From the NCBI GenBank assembly GCA_047495785.1, contig JBLDXI010000013.1, positions 4,526,001 through 4,590,000 on the forward strand: 64,000 nt of DNA, read 5' to 3'. Below the pieces are notes generated by a model, which ran no database searches, had not been told where the DNA came from, and saw only the letters and a list, made by a program, of their open reading frames with translations. Of the stretch, positions 35,601 to 46,875 are shown piece by piece. The translations under genes were made by a program, and so were the position numbers. Source of the DNA: Lepidodermella squamata. Its lineage: Eukaryota > Gastrotricha. Within the stretch, counting starts at the first letter, position 1. Each line of letters opens with the position of its first letter.

Positions 35601-38560
35601 GTCGTGCCCTAAAAATAACCGCCCGCGTTTGCTTAGCCCTGCGAGTCGCGGTTAAACTCATCTTTCATCCTTCATCCGCGTTTTTCGTACACACGCGCAC
35701 CGAAAATGTAGTAGTTGTAGTTGTAGAAGGCGAGACAGGCAAGGTGTTTCATGCGACTACTACGACTACTACTACAACTACCGCCGCTATAATATTGCTC
35801 GCATGTCAAAGACAAGAGCGCAGCAGTTGCAACGCGACAACAAAAGCTTGATGCTTTTACTCTCCTCTGTATAATGTTTGCATTTCACTTAGTAGCAGGG
35901 TATAAGGTAAAACATATTTTAGCCGAAAGCCGTGAAATAATGACGCCTGCGATGAAATTGTTTCACACGTCGCAAAAATACACTTGAAAATTTCATCTTG
36001 CCAACACGAAATTTTCTTATTAACCAGTATGATTTCCTAGTATAAAATTTGGCGTTATATAATAACCATTTTGAGAGCAACGCTGCCGCTGCCTGCCGTT
36101 ATATCAGCAGCCGTCAATAATGTGTCGAAAAACAAGAGTCATCTGATGCACTGCACGAGTAGTACAGTTGTTTACAGCTTAATAAAATTACGATATTAAG
36201 CTTTTAGCTGTAGTATATGAGGCAGAGTTTTTGGCGGCGGCGCCTTTTAATGACTGCGGCGTGATGGATGATACGAATCTCTCGCTGTTGTTGCGCCTTC
36301 GCTTTTCCGATAGTTATCACACCAAACACGTGTGCTAAAAGGTGCGCCCGGGTTGGTTGATGAAAATATTTTTTTACAAACTACCAACACGCGACATGGA
36401 GGCGTGAAATACGTGTTTGTGATTGATATTTACATGGGTGCGTTTTTGGTGCCAACGCACGACCTAAAATATCAATGACATATGTTCGAGATGGAAAAAA
36501 CCGGTCAGGCCTTAGCCAACTGTTTTGAACACGGTATATAGACCGCAACCCAGAGGTTTATGTTGTAATTAATTCAATAAACGGGCGTAGAAATTTAATT
36601 TACCTACCACCTCAAAATAATTTTCGGAGGGTAAAATCTTACGACGTACCAAATTTCAATTAATTCAATACAACCACTTTATTCGGTTATTTAACTGGTT
36701 AGGGTTGGGGTTATAGTGTTAGGTTAGGGCTAGAGGCTGGGTCTTGAAATTGGGGAATCGGAACTGATTGGAATAATTTGGTAATGAATTCACCAGTCCT
36801 CCGATTTTTTTTGTGACCAGAAAGTGTCTGCCACTGCAAAGAAATTCCGAAAAAGTGTATGCGAATTTGGAATGAATTGTGATTTTTTCGATTTTTCGCT
36901 ATGCTGCTGTCCATTGGTTGAAAGTTGGCGAAACTAGTTAATACGCGATTAAAATATATATAATTCCCCGAAGCTAAAAGCCTATAGTATTCGATGCTGT
37001 ACTAGGGAGTAAGGTCTTTTATATTGCTAAAAAGGAAACAAAAGATAACATAACGAAATAGAATGCAGGCGAAACGAACTCATTTTTTAGCGATTCGCCT
37101 CTGAAAATGCGAAAAATGAGCATCTCGAAGCTGGTTTTTTTGTCTAAATAGGAAGGAATTTTAGGTCTCCTTCTAACTTCCTTCCGGATCCTGACAGATT
37201 CCAGGGGGCGTATGTTGGAAACTAACTTAAATATTCCTCAAGTTTTACTAAGTTAGGCTAAACCTCGAACCGAGATCCATCTAAAGATCCCAGTCATTTC
37301 GAGACACTTTTCTATTAATTTATAAAATTTGACTAAAAAACGCCGTTGAAGTCCCTTTTTGATTGATTTCGACTGTGCCATCTGGAACAAACTATTCGCG
37401 ATTTACACAGTTGTGATTAAAAGAAAAGTGCAAATTTTGAGTTTCGAAAACATTTGAATGGATGATTCTACCACAGGTGGCTCTTAGGTATGGCTAACCC
37501 CAGGTAAAATGTATTTTTTATTGGGTCACATTCATTGTTGCGTAACAAAAAATGCAAATTTGCCATTTTCTTTCGATCACAACCCTGATAGGCTCGCAAA
37601 TTTTCTGCGTAACAAATATTCGAACAATAACAAATACCTGGGAGTGGTACAATTTTGACAGGTAGTTGATAACTTTCTTCTACCTAATGGCCTACCTGCG
37701 GTTGACTTCTTACAATTTTGGAAAAATATCAACAAAATCCATTGGCTCCTGGATAAAAAGGTCGTATCGATTTTGTTTTCCCGAATTCGATTTCATTATT
37801 GACTGCTGATTTTTGGAATCGAACCCTCGAAAACCCTAAAATCACCCCTCTGGTATCTTTTCCCCAGGGCGGTTTTAGATAGAATTTATATTCCAAAATG
37901 AAGCTGGCGTTTAGCTGGTAATAATTAAGGTGAGAGCAGTAAAGTTTAGAGAGCCAGTTCAAAGTAAATTACCAGCTGAGTAGCGATTTTATAGGTACAG
38001 TTTTGACAACTCGTCAGTACGATTTTTAAAACTCAAAAACTAACTTGAAATACTTTTTAATCGATTTTCAAATGGTACTTCGATGAAGCCTGTCTCATCT
38101 AAATAATTCTATAATTTTTCCCGAATTCTAGCACCGCTCGTTTATTTTTGGTGAAGTTTCGAAGCAATACCTTGAAAACAGCGTTTCAATATAAAATAAT
38201 AAATAAAAAATCAACAAAATCAATACAAAAATCTACATTTTCACCATGCGCACGAGGAATCACCGTTGCCGCTAGATGATAAAGTTGAAAATGCGGCCTT
38301 ACCATAGAGCTGTAAAGGTTGTACTAGCTTGTCAAAAATTTACCTTTATTTCGAGCCTTTTTCTCAGGTGAGAATTACCTGAATCAGGCCGTGGAAAAAT
38401 ACAACAATTATGCCCAGGACAAAGAAGTTTTTTGCAAAGAATTCACCTGACTCGATTTTCTGGATTTTTTTACTTTCCCCGGTATCTCTAGGGTGATTAA
38501 TTTTGGACAGGCTAAATTTGGAGTTAACGACTATCTATGTTCTATCAGTGAGGTTGAAAA
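29682..38560. other. Gene-poor region upstream of PHLPP
   Basis: I found no exon with both coding signature and splice support in nearly 9 kb. Content is A/T-rich with CG-rich islands (around 30.9-31.1, 31.6-31.9, 32.6 and 35.4-35.8 kb), a (TA)n run near 33549-33566, an ATT run near 33198-33217, and a GAGAGA run near 32640-32665. It is a plausible place for PHLPP 5' UTR exons, a long first intron or regulatory DNA, but nothing specific can be named. Confidence 0.5.
36690..36735. repeat. Degenerate telomere-like tract
   Basis: A short run of TTAGGGTTGGGG, GTTAGGTTAGGG and GGGCTAG words in one orientation resembles eroded TTAGGG-type repeats. It is not a perfect array. Confidence 0.4.
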
Positions 38561-38564
38561 AATT

Positions 38565-38905
38565 GCAATTAATATCTCGAGGTGCCTTGAAAGACGGGCT
38601 TTTCAACGGTACCAATTAAAGGTATTCTGAAAGTTACTTCTTTTTGTAATAATGAATATAATGAAAGGTGGGATGTCTCGAAACGTCGACTTGGGACCCC
38701 CTTATTCCCGGTCAACCTGAAAGCCGATTGCTCTGAACAATTTACCATCAGTAATCACTTTTTGACATCATGAACTATCGACTTAAAATGAAATAATGGG
38801 ACATCAGGCGCAGGGAAATTTTTACAGGTGAACTCTAAGTTTATGCCCCACGTGGGATAATTTTGGACATGATAAATGCTTTGAGCTAAAAATAGCGGGA
38901 ATTTT
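38565..38905 (+). repeat. Dispersed repeat, copy 1 (inverted partner at 46500-46830)
   Basis: About 330 bp align in opposite orientation with 46500-46830. Shared blocks include GAAAGACGGGCTTTCAACGG-like, GGGATGTCTC, GGTCAACCTGAAAGCCGATT, GCTCTGAACA and AGCTAAAAATAGCGGG-like words. Divergence is moderate with small indels. There is no ORF, so it is an unclassified interspersed repeat. Confidence 0.75.
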
Positions 38906-39096
38906 AATTTTTTAAATTTTTTCGGAATTTCAAGAAACGCTTTAAGTTCTGCATGCATTATTATTATTAAAATTACAGTGGAAAGAAAATATTATTAAAT
39001 TATTAAAGATGGCCTTCAATAGAAATTTGCACGAAATAATGCAATTTATTAAAGACCAAATTCAAATTTCGAACTAGGTACAAACTTTCCATAAAA

Positions 39097-39339
39097 ATGG
39101 CCATGTCAGAAACAACACTGATCACTTGCTATATTTTTGTCTTTCTCGCCATGTGCATTTTCATGGGTGCAATTTTTTATCGGGCATGCGTGATGCAGCA
39201 AATAGCCCTGGTCATCTTAGCTCGTAATGCCCGGTTTTATGTAAACCTGCCCCTACCAGGATCACCAAAGCCGTGGGTTAAACCGGGTTTAGCGGAAAAA
39301 ACCGTGGAAAAACACAAATTTGCTCTCATTCGAACATAG
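39097..39339 (+). CDS. Possible small single-pass membrane protein (80 aa)
   Basis: ATG in a favourable AAAAATGGCC context opens an 80-residue frame. It has a strong membrane segment (residues 7-30, ITCYIFVFLAMCIFMGAIFY), then a basic, proline-containing end (LPLPGSPKPWVKPGLAEKTV). No intron or homolog was recognised. It lies alone in a gene-poor region, so it may be a chance ORF. Confidence 0.25.
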   Translation: MAMSETTLITCYIFVFLAMCIFMGAIFYRACVMQQIALVILARNARFYVNLPLPGSPKPWVKPGLAEKTVEKHKFALIRT

Positions 39340-40377
39340 GTCTTCGTTTCGAACATAGGAATTCTTTTAACCTGTCCCATTTAATAGACGCAAACAATGG
39401 TATGTCCCAATACGCAACAATGGTTGTCTTAAAACTAGGACAAAATCTTAAACCTAAAACCTTGATCCAACCTAAGCACACTTCCAACATACGCCCCCAG
39501 ATCATTGAAAATTGGCTCTCCTAATGAGAATGGGAACTGTTGGCTTAAGGTAATAGAAAACAATAGGATAATGGATATTTGCGGGCGAAGCGAGCAACAT
39601 TTTCGGTTTAAAAGCACAAAAATTGCGTATTTTTAACTCAAAAAATCTCTAAACCTGGCCGGCTTTACAAGGTCTTAAAAGTGTACGCCGATTAACTATA
39701 CCTCTACCCCTTTACTCAACGATTTCAATAAGGAACAGTTGTTTGTGTCTGCCTCTGAGCGTGGTCCAGTGGGCAAAAATCGGAACACTGGAATTCACTA
39801 TAGCTATCCCTTTTCGGAGCCGCTGTCATTATCCTATATATTAAATAAATAAAATCCATGCACAAAAACGGAGGAGTTAAGATTGGGGTTTCATGCTAGG
39901 AATACGAAGAAATTCACGCAAACTCTGACGATGCCTAGTTCGACCCGTCAAACTATGGGCGATATCTTCAAAATCGAGGCTGGAAAGTTTCACTCTATAA
40001 TGCGCATATCGGCGCGAAAAATAGTGCGATGCATACGAAATCGAAAAACGTATTTTTGAAAATCTCGTAACATCGAAACTTCCATAAATGAATGTCACCG
40101 ATGCTTATAAAAGTGATAATCGACCACGCCCGTCTTAATGGCGCTATCCGTTTCTGCCTAGGATTCGCCACTTGTTGCGCCACAGGTATAAATAGCCCTT
40201 CGCATTTTTCAGGCGAATAAATGTTGTGCGGGCGCCTCCGGTTCGATTCTCTGCGGCCACCACATTTTAATGCTCTGAAATTTGAATTCTTATTTTTTCT
40301 ATAATCATTTCGGAGCCTGATGAGCTAATGTGCACATTTTCAGCTCATTTGTTAATTGGCTTAAGATGATATTATTT

Positions 40378-40950
40378 CTAGCAGCTCAGAAGTTGGCAGT
40401 AAAATAATAATAGCTTTATCGTCACATCACAGAAGCAGGTTATCAGAACCATGTCAGCCAATCGTGGATATTTTCTTCGGATTTCCTCCTCGGCCTTCCT
40501 GAACAATCCTAGATCGGGATTGGTGGTAATATATGTCACCGGAATCACTGGTATCAATGTCACTCCAGAAATTCGCTTAAATCGATTGCTTGACCACAAA
40601 CTGGTAGGCCTTCCCTAAAACCTCGCTCAAACTTAAGATATCCAATACTGTTTACGTATAACGTTTTTCTGTGTTGTTGAAAAACGGGAAAAGAATTAAT
40701 AGATCGACTAGCGGCTCCGTAAAAATGTTATCTTTTTCAATCACGGATGAGTCTTCATCATCCTTTCCGAATGTTAAGTGCAAAGAGATCGTTCAACGTC
40801 GTGCTTGAAGGCTCCTCTGACGTCGTAAAAATATTATCAACGAGCTTGAAGGCATCATCGATCACCTTGGTTTGTTTGGCGAATGCTTCGTCGCCCCCAC
40901 TTAACTTACAGAGCACGGCCACAAAACTCCGAAATGTTGATGAATTTCAG
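40378..40950 (-). pseudogene. Decayed coding-like segments, family unknown
   Basis: Three overlapping stretches in different frames look protein-coding: AVLCKLSGGDEAFAKQTKVI...FKLVDNIFTTSEEPSS (about 40930-40760), FGKDDEDSSVIEKDNIFTEP...LLILFPFF (about 40765-40650), and VIPVTYITTNPDLGLFRKAE...KYPRLADMVLI (about 40590-40380). Frame changes occur without convincing splice sites between them, suggesting a dead gene. A multi-exon live gene cannot be excluded. Confidence 0.3.
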
Positions 40951-42293
40951 ACAGAAAAGCACCGGTGCGTGAGTTTCTCCTTAAGGAGTTTTACATAATC
41001 AAAACGGTAATTAAAAACAGTTTGAAAAATCATGCAGCAATTTATTTTCAGAAGTTTCGAGACACAATCACCTATCACTATCAACGTCAGGCAACAATTG
41101 GAGAGGCATTCGAGATCATCGCGTTGAGTGAATTTTTCTGTCAAATAACTTCAAATCTGGCGTGTCGATTAGTCAGAGTAGCCAATGAAAATTTGGTTTG
41201 CAGATAGGCATTCTTTGAAAATTGTTGATCTTCGAAGAACAATCGTTGGTAGATTTCTGATACAGGCGTAGTTCATTGGAGTAGTTCGGGGTTCACTGCT
41301 CAACACGCGTATCCCTTCACCAAGCAGCACATTTCAGTTCCATAGGCCTCATCTTGACATTTTTCAAAGCACAATCGCGTAAAATTGAGCGCATTACCTA
41401 TGGAAAGATGAACAGAAATCAAGGAAATAAACCAAAAATGCTCATAAACCATAAGAAATTAGTAAAAAATGAAGATTTGATGATGGATTGATCTATCAAT
41501 AAGCTCGTGGCAAACACATTCACTCAAGGCAAACATTGCCCATTTTCCACACGGAATTTTAAAACACAGTTGAAAACAGTGCCGTGTTGGCTTGTTTTTG
41601 TTCTCAATGGAATTATCAGCTGATTACGGAGCATGCTGGGGATAATTATGATCCCCTATTCGGATAATTTTTCAGGCGTAGGTACACAAAAGGAGGCAAC
41701 GCCGGCCACGACTGATTGTCCAATATTATATTTACCGAAAATTTGTATTCTAATTTTATTTGATTCAGCCGTTATCAGCCGACTGTGAACTATATTTACA
41801 GTCCGTGCAGATTCAGTGAAGCATACGCATAAGATTCATGAATTTGGTGACATTAGGCATTGAATTTGGCATTTTGAGTTAGGTTCCGCAATTTCAAATT
41901 TAGGTTCCGCTAAAACATATTCCGATTTTAATACTCAAAAAAACGATGTATGATACGCGTAGTATCAACACTGCAGAGAACATCTGATTTGGTTTGAATG
42001 ATTTGATTCGTTTCGGTCATCAGATTTGATTCAAATATGAAAGCAGATCGTTCAATTTGATTGAAAATGATAAATTTAAAGGCTCGATGACTTATAGGTG
42101 AATTTAAATCAAATTTATTAACACCCACAGCATCAGATTCACATTTAGGGTTGACGCGCTATTTGGCAAATAGATTTCAATATCTCCGCACTATTGCGTA
42201 CCCTGTAAGTATTATGCTTTTCGTCGGATTCGCAGCAAGAGCGCTCTTCCATCCATAACCGGAGCAGATGGGAGATGAGGGTGCCGAAAAAAG

Positions 42294-42877
42294 CTTGGAG
42301 GAATAGACATGGAGTGATGACTCGCCTATTATAGAGATCGTATCGCGCGCACGACGGGGGGGGGGGGGGGGGGGCCGCCGCCTGCCTCACATGCGCGCGC
42401 GCGATGAGGAAACGGTAGCACGTTGGTACCATTTTTTTCGTCAATTTATGTGATATTGAGTTGCGCTTTGGAATGTAGATAGCAGAAAGCGAGACGCACC
42501 GGTACATCTAAAAATTATTTTACTCTAACCCAGGATTAGGGAGAAACCGGAGAAATACGTGAGCGCCTATGTTTTTAATGCTGGCGCGCAATACAAAACC
42601 TTGTGGTACCGTTTATTTCATAACGGTAAAAGATATTTCAATAAAATTTGGTATAGTTATAGACAATAGTGAATCCTACCGGTACATCAAAAAACGTCAT
42701 CTGTATGATGCACAGTTGCTGAGAAATCACGCATCAAAGTTTAAAAAATTCGCGCGCGTCCCAAGTCACGTGAGCTAGAACAATGCGGGCGCCCTACTGA
42801 GCCACTCATCCTTTGCTGACTGATAGTGCGCGCAGATAAAGCGAGTCATCACTCCATGTACTATTACTCCAAGGAAA
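42294..42877. mobile_element. Old MITE-like element with ~33-45-bp inverted ends
   Basis: The left end CTTGGAGGAATAGACATGG through GTGATGACTCGC matches the reverse complement of the right end (42841-42874), with one small indel. The interior contains two diverged direct copies around TTGGTACC and ACCGGTACATC, plus the poly-G tract. No coding capacity was seen and no clear target duplication found. Confidence 0.6.
42356..42374 (+). repeat. Homopolymer of 19 G
   Basis: A run of 19 G is followed by a CCGCCGCC block and an alternating GCGCGCGC stretch at 42391-42401. It has G-quadruplex and Z-DNA potential and is prone to length errors in assembly. Confidence 0.95.
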
Positions 42878-43460
42878 AAAGCCCAATGCAGAGTTAAATC
42901 TCTCGAAAAAACTCGTTATGACCATTTCAGCAGTTCCTTCAGATGTTAGTCCCGGAGAATCTTGGTATTTTCGGTAGATCAGATTAAGAGCGATACGTTA
43001 TTCGTTATTCGAGCACAAAATCAGAGCTATGATGGTGGGCTTGCTGTCGAATTTCGACACCATCGGAGCTGCTGACATAAATGATCGGACGATGATTTAT
43101 TCTTATGAGGACAATTGCTTAAGAGATGGCGACATTACCATGCTAACTCATTTCTTAAATGAGTCGCTTTCTGCCAATCGCCGATCAGTAGCCCGTTCAC
43201 CAGTTTAAGAAGAGCGGCAGTGTGGAATGGTCAATGCTATTTCAAAAGGTCTCCAATAGCTACTTACTACGCGGAATTTTCAACTCATTTAATTAGATTG
43301 AGTAACGGTAGCTAGGTGGGCGAGCGTCTGCATACTTGACCTATTTGAGATAACAGCTGGCGAGACTATTATAATTATCGAGATTGGAGGAATACTTTGC
43401 CCTATTGGTCAGGATGAATTGGGTACTCCTGTACTACTGGTACGAATCCACTTTCAGAAA

Positions 43461-43535
43461 ACCTAAAGTCTAACTCTAACCCCACCCCTAAGCCTAACCC
43501 TTACTCGAACCCTGAACCCTAATCCAAAACCCAAC
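43461..43535. repeat. Degenerate C-rich telomere-like tract
   Basis: Irregular CTAACCC, CTAAGCC and GAACCCT words repeat in one orientation over about 75 bp, like eroded TTAGGG/TTAGGC-type repeats. Confidence 0.45.
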
Positions 43536-43668
43536 AATAGTTAAGCATACCAAAAACTTAACAAGTACCAATAGTGCAATAGTGCAAAAGTGGGATGGCT
43601 GGGGTCAATTAAAAATCGCATCGATGTGAGACAGACCCCAGCAGTGATATCCAAATCCATTTTCCAAA

Positions 43669-43690
43669 TGTATGTATGTATGTATGTATA
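43669..43690 (+). repeat. (TATG)n microsatellite
   Basis: Five uninterrupted tetranucleotide units of TATG. Confidence 0.9.
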
Positions 43691-44290
43691 ATATCGTTGA
43701 ATTCGCACTAAGGCGGTCTTCCATTCAACGGACGCAGATGGGCGCGTCGAGGTAAGGTAGCGAGTTACCTCTTCTTTGTGTAGACGAAATCGTCCACATA
43801 AATCGTCCAAAATCGCTCACAAATCTAAAAAACGCGCGCTCCTTACCATGGAAACAATATATTTAATTTAAAAACATGTTTATTAATAAAAATAAATAAG
43901 TCAAACAATTAAAATAAAATAACGTCAGTAATGAATAGTCCAAGCGTCCTTAGGTACGATGCTGGCGTCCATCATCATTAATCTAATCTCTACTTTCTGT
44001 TCATTACTACTCTCTACTCACAATCACACATTCTTCACTCTTTTTATGCCTATCTTTTTGAGAGGAATCTTTTTGTGTTAAGAGAATTGCTATTGCGCTA
44101 TTGTACTAATATGCTATTGCAAACGTATTTGGAAATTTTTATTAATTGGCATCTTGGGTACTCCCTCGTGGAAATGATTGATGATTGATGAATTTGAAGC
44201 ATGAGAGGGAAGCAAGGATACCAATAAAATCTCGATAAATGATGCAACAGTCGAACTCAAAATCGGGAAAACATTGCCCGCGGTCCTTGT

Positions 44291-44399
44291 ATGACAAAAC
44301 TGGAACAATATTTTAATGCTTTTAGCGCGGACGGTCCCGTATTAATGTGCCAGGAAAACATTCTCACAATTCTTCGGTGGCTTTATGACTTGCTTGCAG
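44291..44399 (+). CDS. Possible first coding exon of an unidentified gene
   Basis: ATG opens MTKLEQYFNAFSADGPVLMC and QENILTILRWLYDLLA, then a textbook donor GCAG/GTAAGA in phase 1. The peptide looks coding (amphipathic, no low complexity), but no downstream exon was matched, so it may be an orphan or chance exon. Confidence 0.25.
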
Positions 44400-44705
44400 G
44401 TAAGAATAGATTAGAAAAATACAGAAGACAATGGCTGCGAATTTTTATCGTCATTGTGTTATGCTCCTTGAAAGTTTGGTTGTAGTCCGTTTATAACGTA
44501 AAGCTGTTGCTTTAGATATTTCATTGGAAAGATCCTGGAAGACTCCTGGTTATTCCTACGCAGGTTTTCGCCTATTTAATTTTCAATTCATGAAATTCTC
44601 CGTGATTTTCTGTATAAGACCTGGTCCTTACTTCCAGAACTCGTCGCCGTCGTGATCTCAATGAATTGCCTTACTGCCCGGAAAAAACCACGCTCAACCC
44701 CTAAA

Positions 44706-45010
44706 TACATTGTGTTTGAGGTTGTAAGTTGAAAAAAATATGCACGCTGATTGGTCAGTTGGCTCGTATCCATGACTCCGCCTTGCTACTTGATCGTGCG
44801 ATCCATAAAATGTTTGCAAAAAATATCTTTTTATGAATGGTTTTACGCATTTGTTGGAAACGCGTGCTACGATATGGCCTTCATAAAAATAATAAAAGCC
44901 ACAAATTATATAGATCGCACGATCAAGTAGCAAGGCGGAGTCATGGATACGAGCCAACTGACCAATCAGCGTGCGGATTATTTTCAACTTACAACCTCAA
45001 ACACAATGTA
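44706..45010. mobile_element. 305-bp foldback MITE with TA ends
   Basis: Arms of about 98 bp (44706-44803 and 44913-45010) are near-perfect inverted repeats starting TACATTGTGTTTGAGGTTG, around an unrelated loop of about 110 bp. TA at both ends fits a Tc1/mariner-like target. No coding capacity. Confidence 0.85.
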
Positions 45011-46499
45011 GTAATAGAGACTGAAATTTTAATCGGGTCTGCCATTTATTTACCTGAATCAACAAATTTAAGCCTAAGTGACCAAAATAGCATATATTTC
45101 TTGATGATTTACCGGATTTACGGCTAAATAATTGGTTTCTGAGCTCGCTAAGTGCCTCAAATAAGAGCCATTTCCAAAGGAAGTCCCCCTGACTTTGAGG
45201 CTGACTATGAGGCGTTAATTTGAGGCTGAAAGTTTTTTCGGGCAGTACGAAATTTGAAAATGGTGAGCGTTGCAAAAAGATGAGTGAACGTCGCTAATGA
45301 TGAGTGAGTATAGTGTAGCAAACTTTGCATGCGATTATGCTACAACACACTTGATATTGTGACTTTGACTCATGTTTTGCGTGTTGATATCTCCGGTTCA
45401 TTTTAAAGTGATATTATTAGGACTCGCTATTGAGGTGCACTTGTAGTCCGGTTTTTGGCTCACGAGAAGTGCACCACGTTTGATGATTTTATTTTGTTCA
45501 AGGGTTTGAATTGGCACACGTGCGCTTAGAGCGCGTGGTTTAGCACGTGCCTTTTCTCGATAATTCACGCTCGTGCTGTATCATACCTGTTGCGCAATTC
45601 AAATAACCGTAGCATGTTTAGCCCATCAAAATGTTCGCTTTTGACAGAATTCATTTAATTTGTTCGCTACTTTTCGAAGGATAACTTATACATTTTCCAA
45701 TAATTTTCAACATATTGAATAATTTTCTAATTTTTATCTAGTAATTTTCCTTGCCTAAGTAATTTGACCTATGATGCTCCTTCGCACCCTTGTTACACCC
45801 TATTCTCAGGGTTGCAACCTCTTGGTAGTATGGATTACACCCTTTATTAAAAAATAAACATGTCAAATATCGAATACCGTTGGGCTCAGCTACCTCAAAA
45901 TCTCGCAGCCTACCCACTGAAGTTAAACACAAATTGTAGCATTAACCGCACTGTCATTAATTCCGCATCCACATTTTACAAGATTTTTCAAAATAGCAAT
46001 CCTTGCAAATTGCCGCGGCCTTGATACTAAGGACCGAGACTTACGGACGAACTTTCCTTTTCACTCCCCTTTTTGCTCTTCCCTCACCTAAATAATATCA
46101 AAACTAATAAAGTCATATGAAAATGTTAATTTCATGATTTGGTAAGACCAATTCAGACCAATCGGTGAAATTTTTCATGCCATGCAACTGATGCAACCAA
46201 GTAGTCGGTAATTATTCTGTAAATTTGCAAGAGCTCATTTCCGTCTCGCCATAACTTATTCGACCATCAATTTTACTTGCACACCACCGTACTAGCAGTT
46301 ATTTTGGACAAATACATGGCTTTCAGCTCTAGAAAATCGGGAAATTTTTTATTAAGATGTGGCAATTTCAGGGTATGACCCAATTCCCATGTCTGCAAAA
46401 TGTTCAAAATGCAATGCAATGTATAACGGGATCATCATAGCCAAAGTGGGACCCTCTTAACCACCCGCCGTCTCAATCGGGGCCAGAACCTGCCACCTT

Positions 46500-46830
46500 A
46501 AAAATCAACTCCACCCGCTATCTTTAGCTCGACGCATTTATCAGGTCCAAAATTACCCCTCGTGAAATTTGAGCTCACCTGTAAAAAACTAGCTACGTCA
46601 AATGTCTAATTTTTTAAAGTCGACAGTTCATGGTGTCAGCTACTGCCGGTAAATGTTTCAGAGCAATCGGCTTTCAGGTTGACCGGGATTAAGGGGGTCC
46701 CAAATTGACTTTTTGAGACATCCCACTTTTTATTTATGATAAATCAGGCAACTATCTGAATACCTTTAATTTGGAACCGTTGGAAAGCCCGTCTTTCAAG
46801 GCTTCTTGAGATTTTAATGGTCATTTTTTT
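46500..46830 (-). repeat. Dispersed repeat, copy 2
   Basis: Inverted, diverged copy of 38565-38905. It ends about 45 bp before the start codon of the coiled-coil gene at 46876, so it may contribute to that gene's promoter or 5' UTR. Confidence 0.75.
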
Positions 46831-46875
46831 CTAAATTTTTGATTGAACACTTACGCGTAGAAGTTTTTCTGAATC

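Noticed and set aside
40236-40264. GGTTCGATTC followed by GCGGCCACCA, tRNA-3'-end-like
   Set aside because: The T-arm stem does not pair and no cloverleaf could be built upstream.
42145-42507. Proline-rich minus-strand frame
   Set aside because: The proline run is only the complement of the poly-G tract inside an old MITE-like element.
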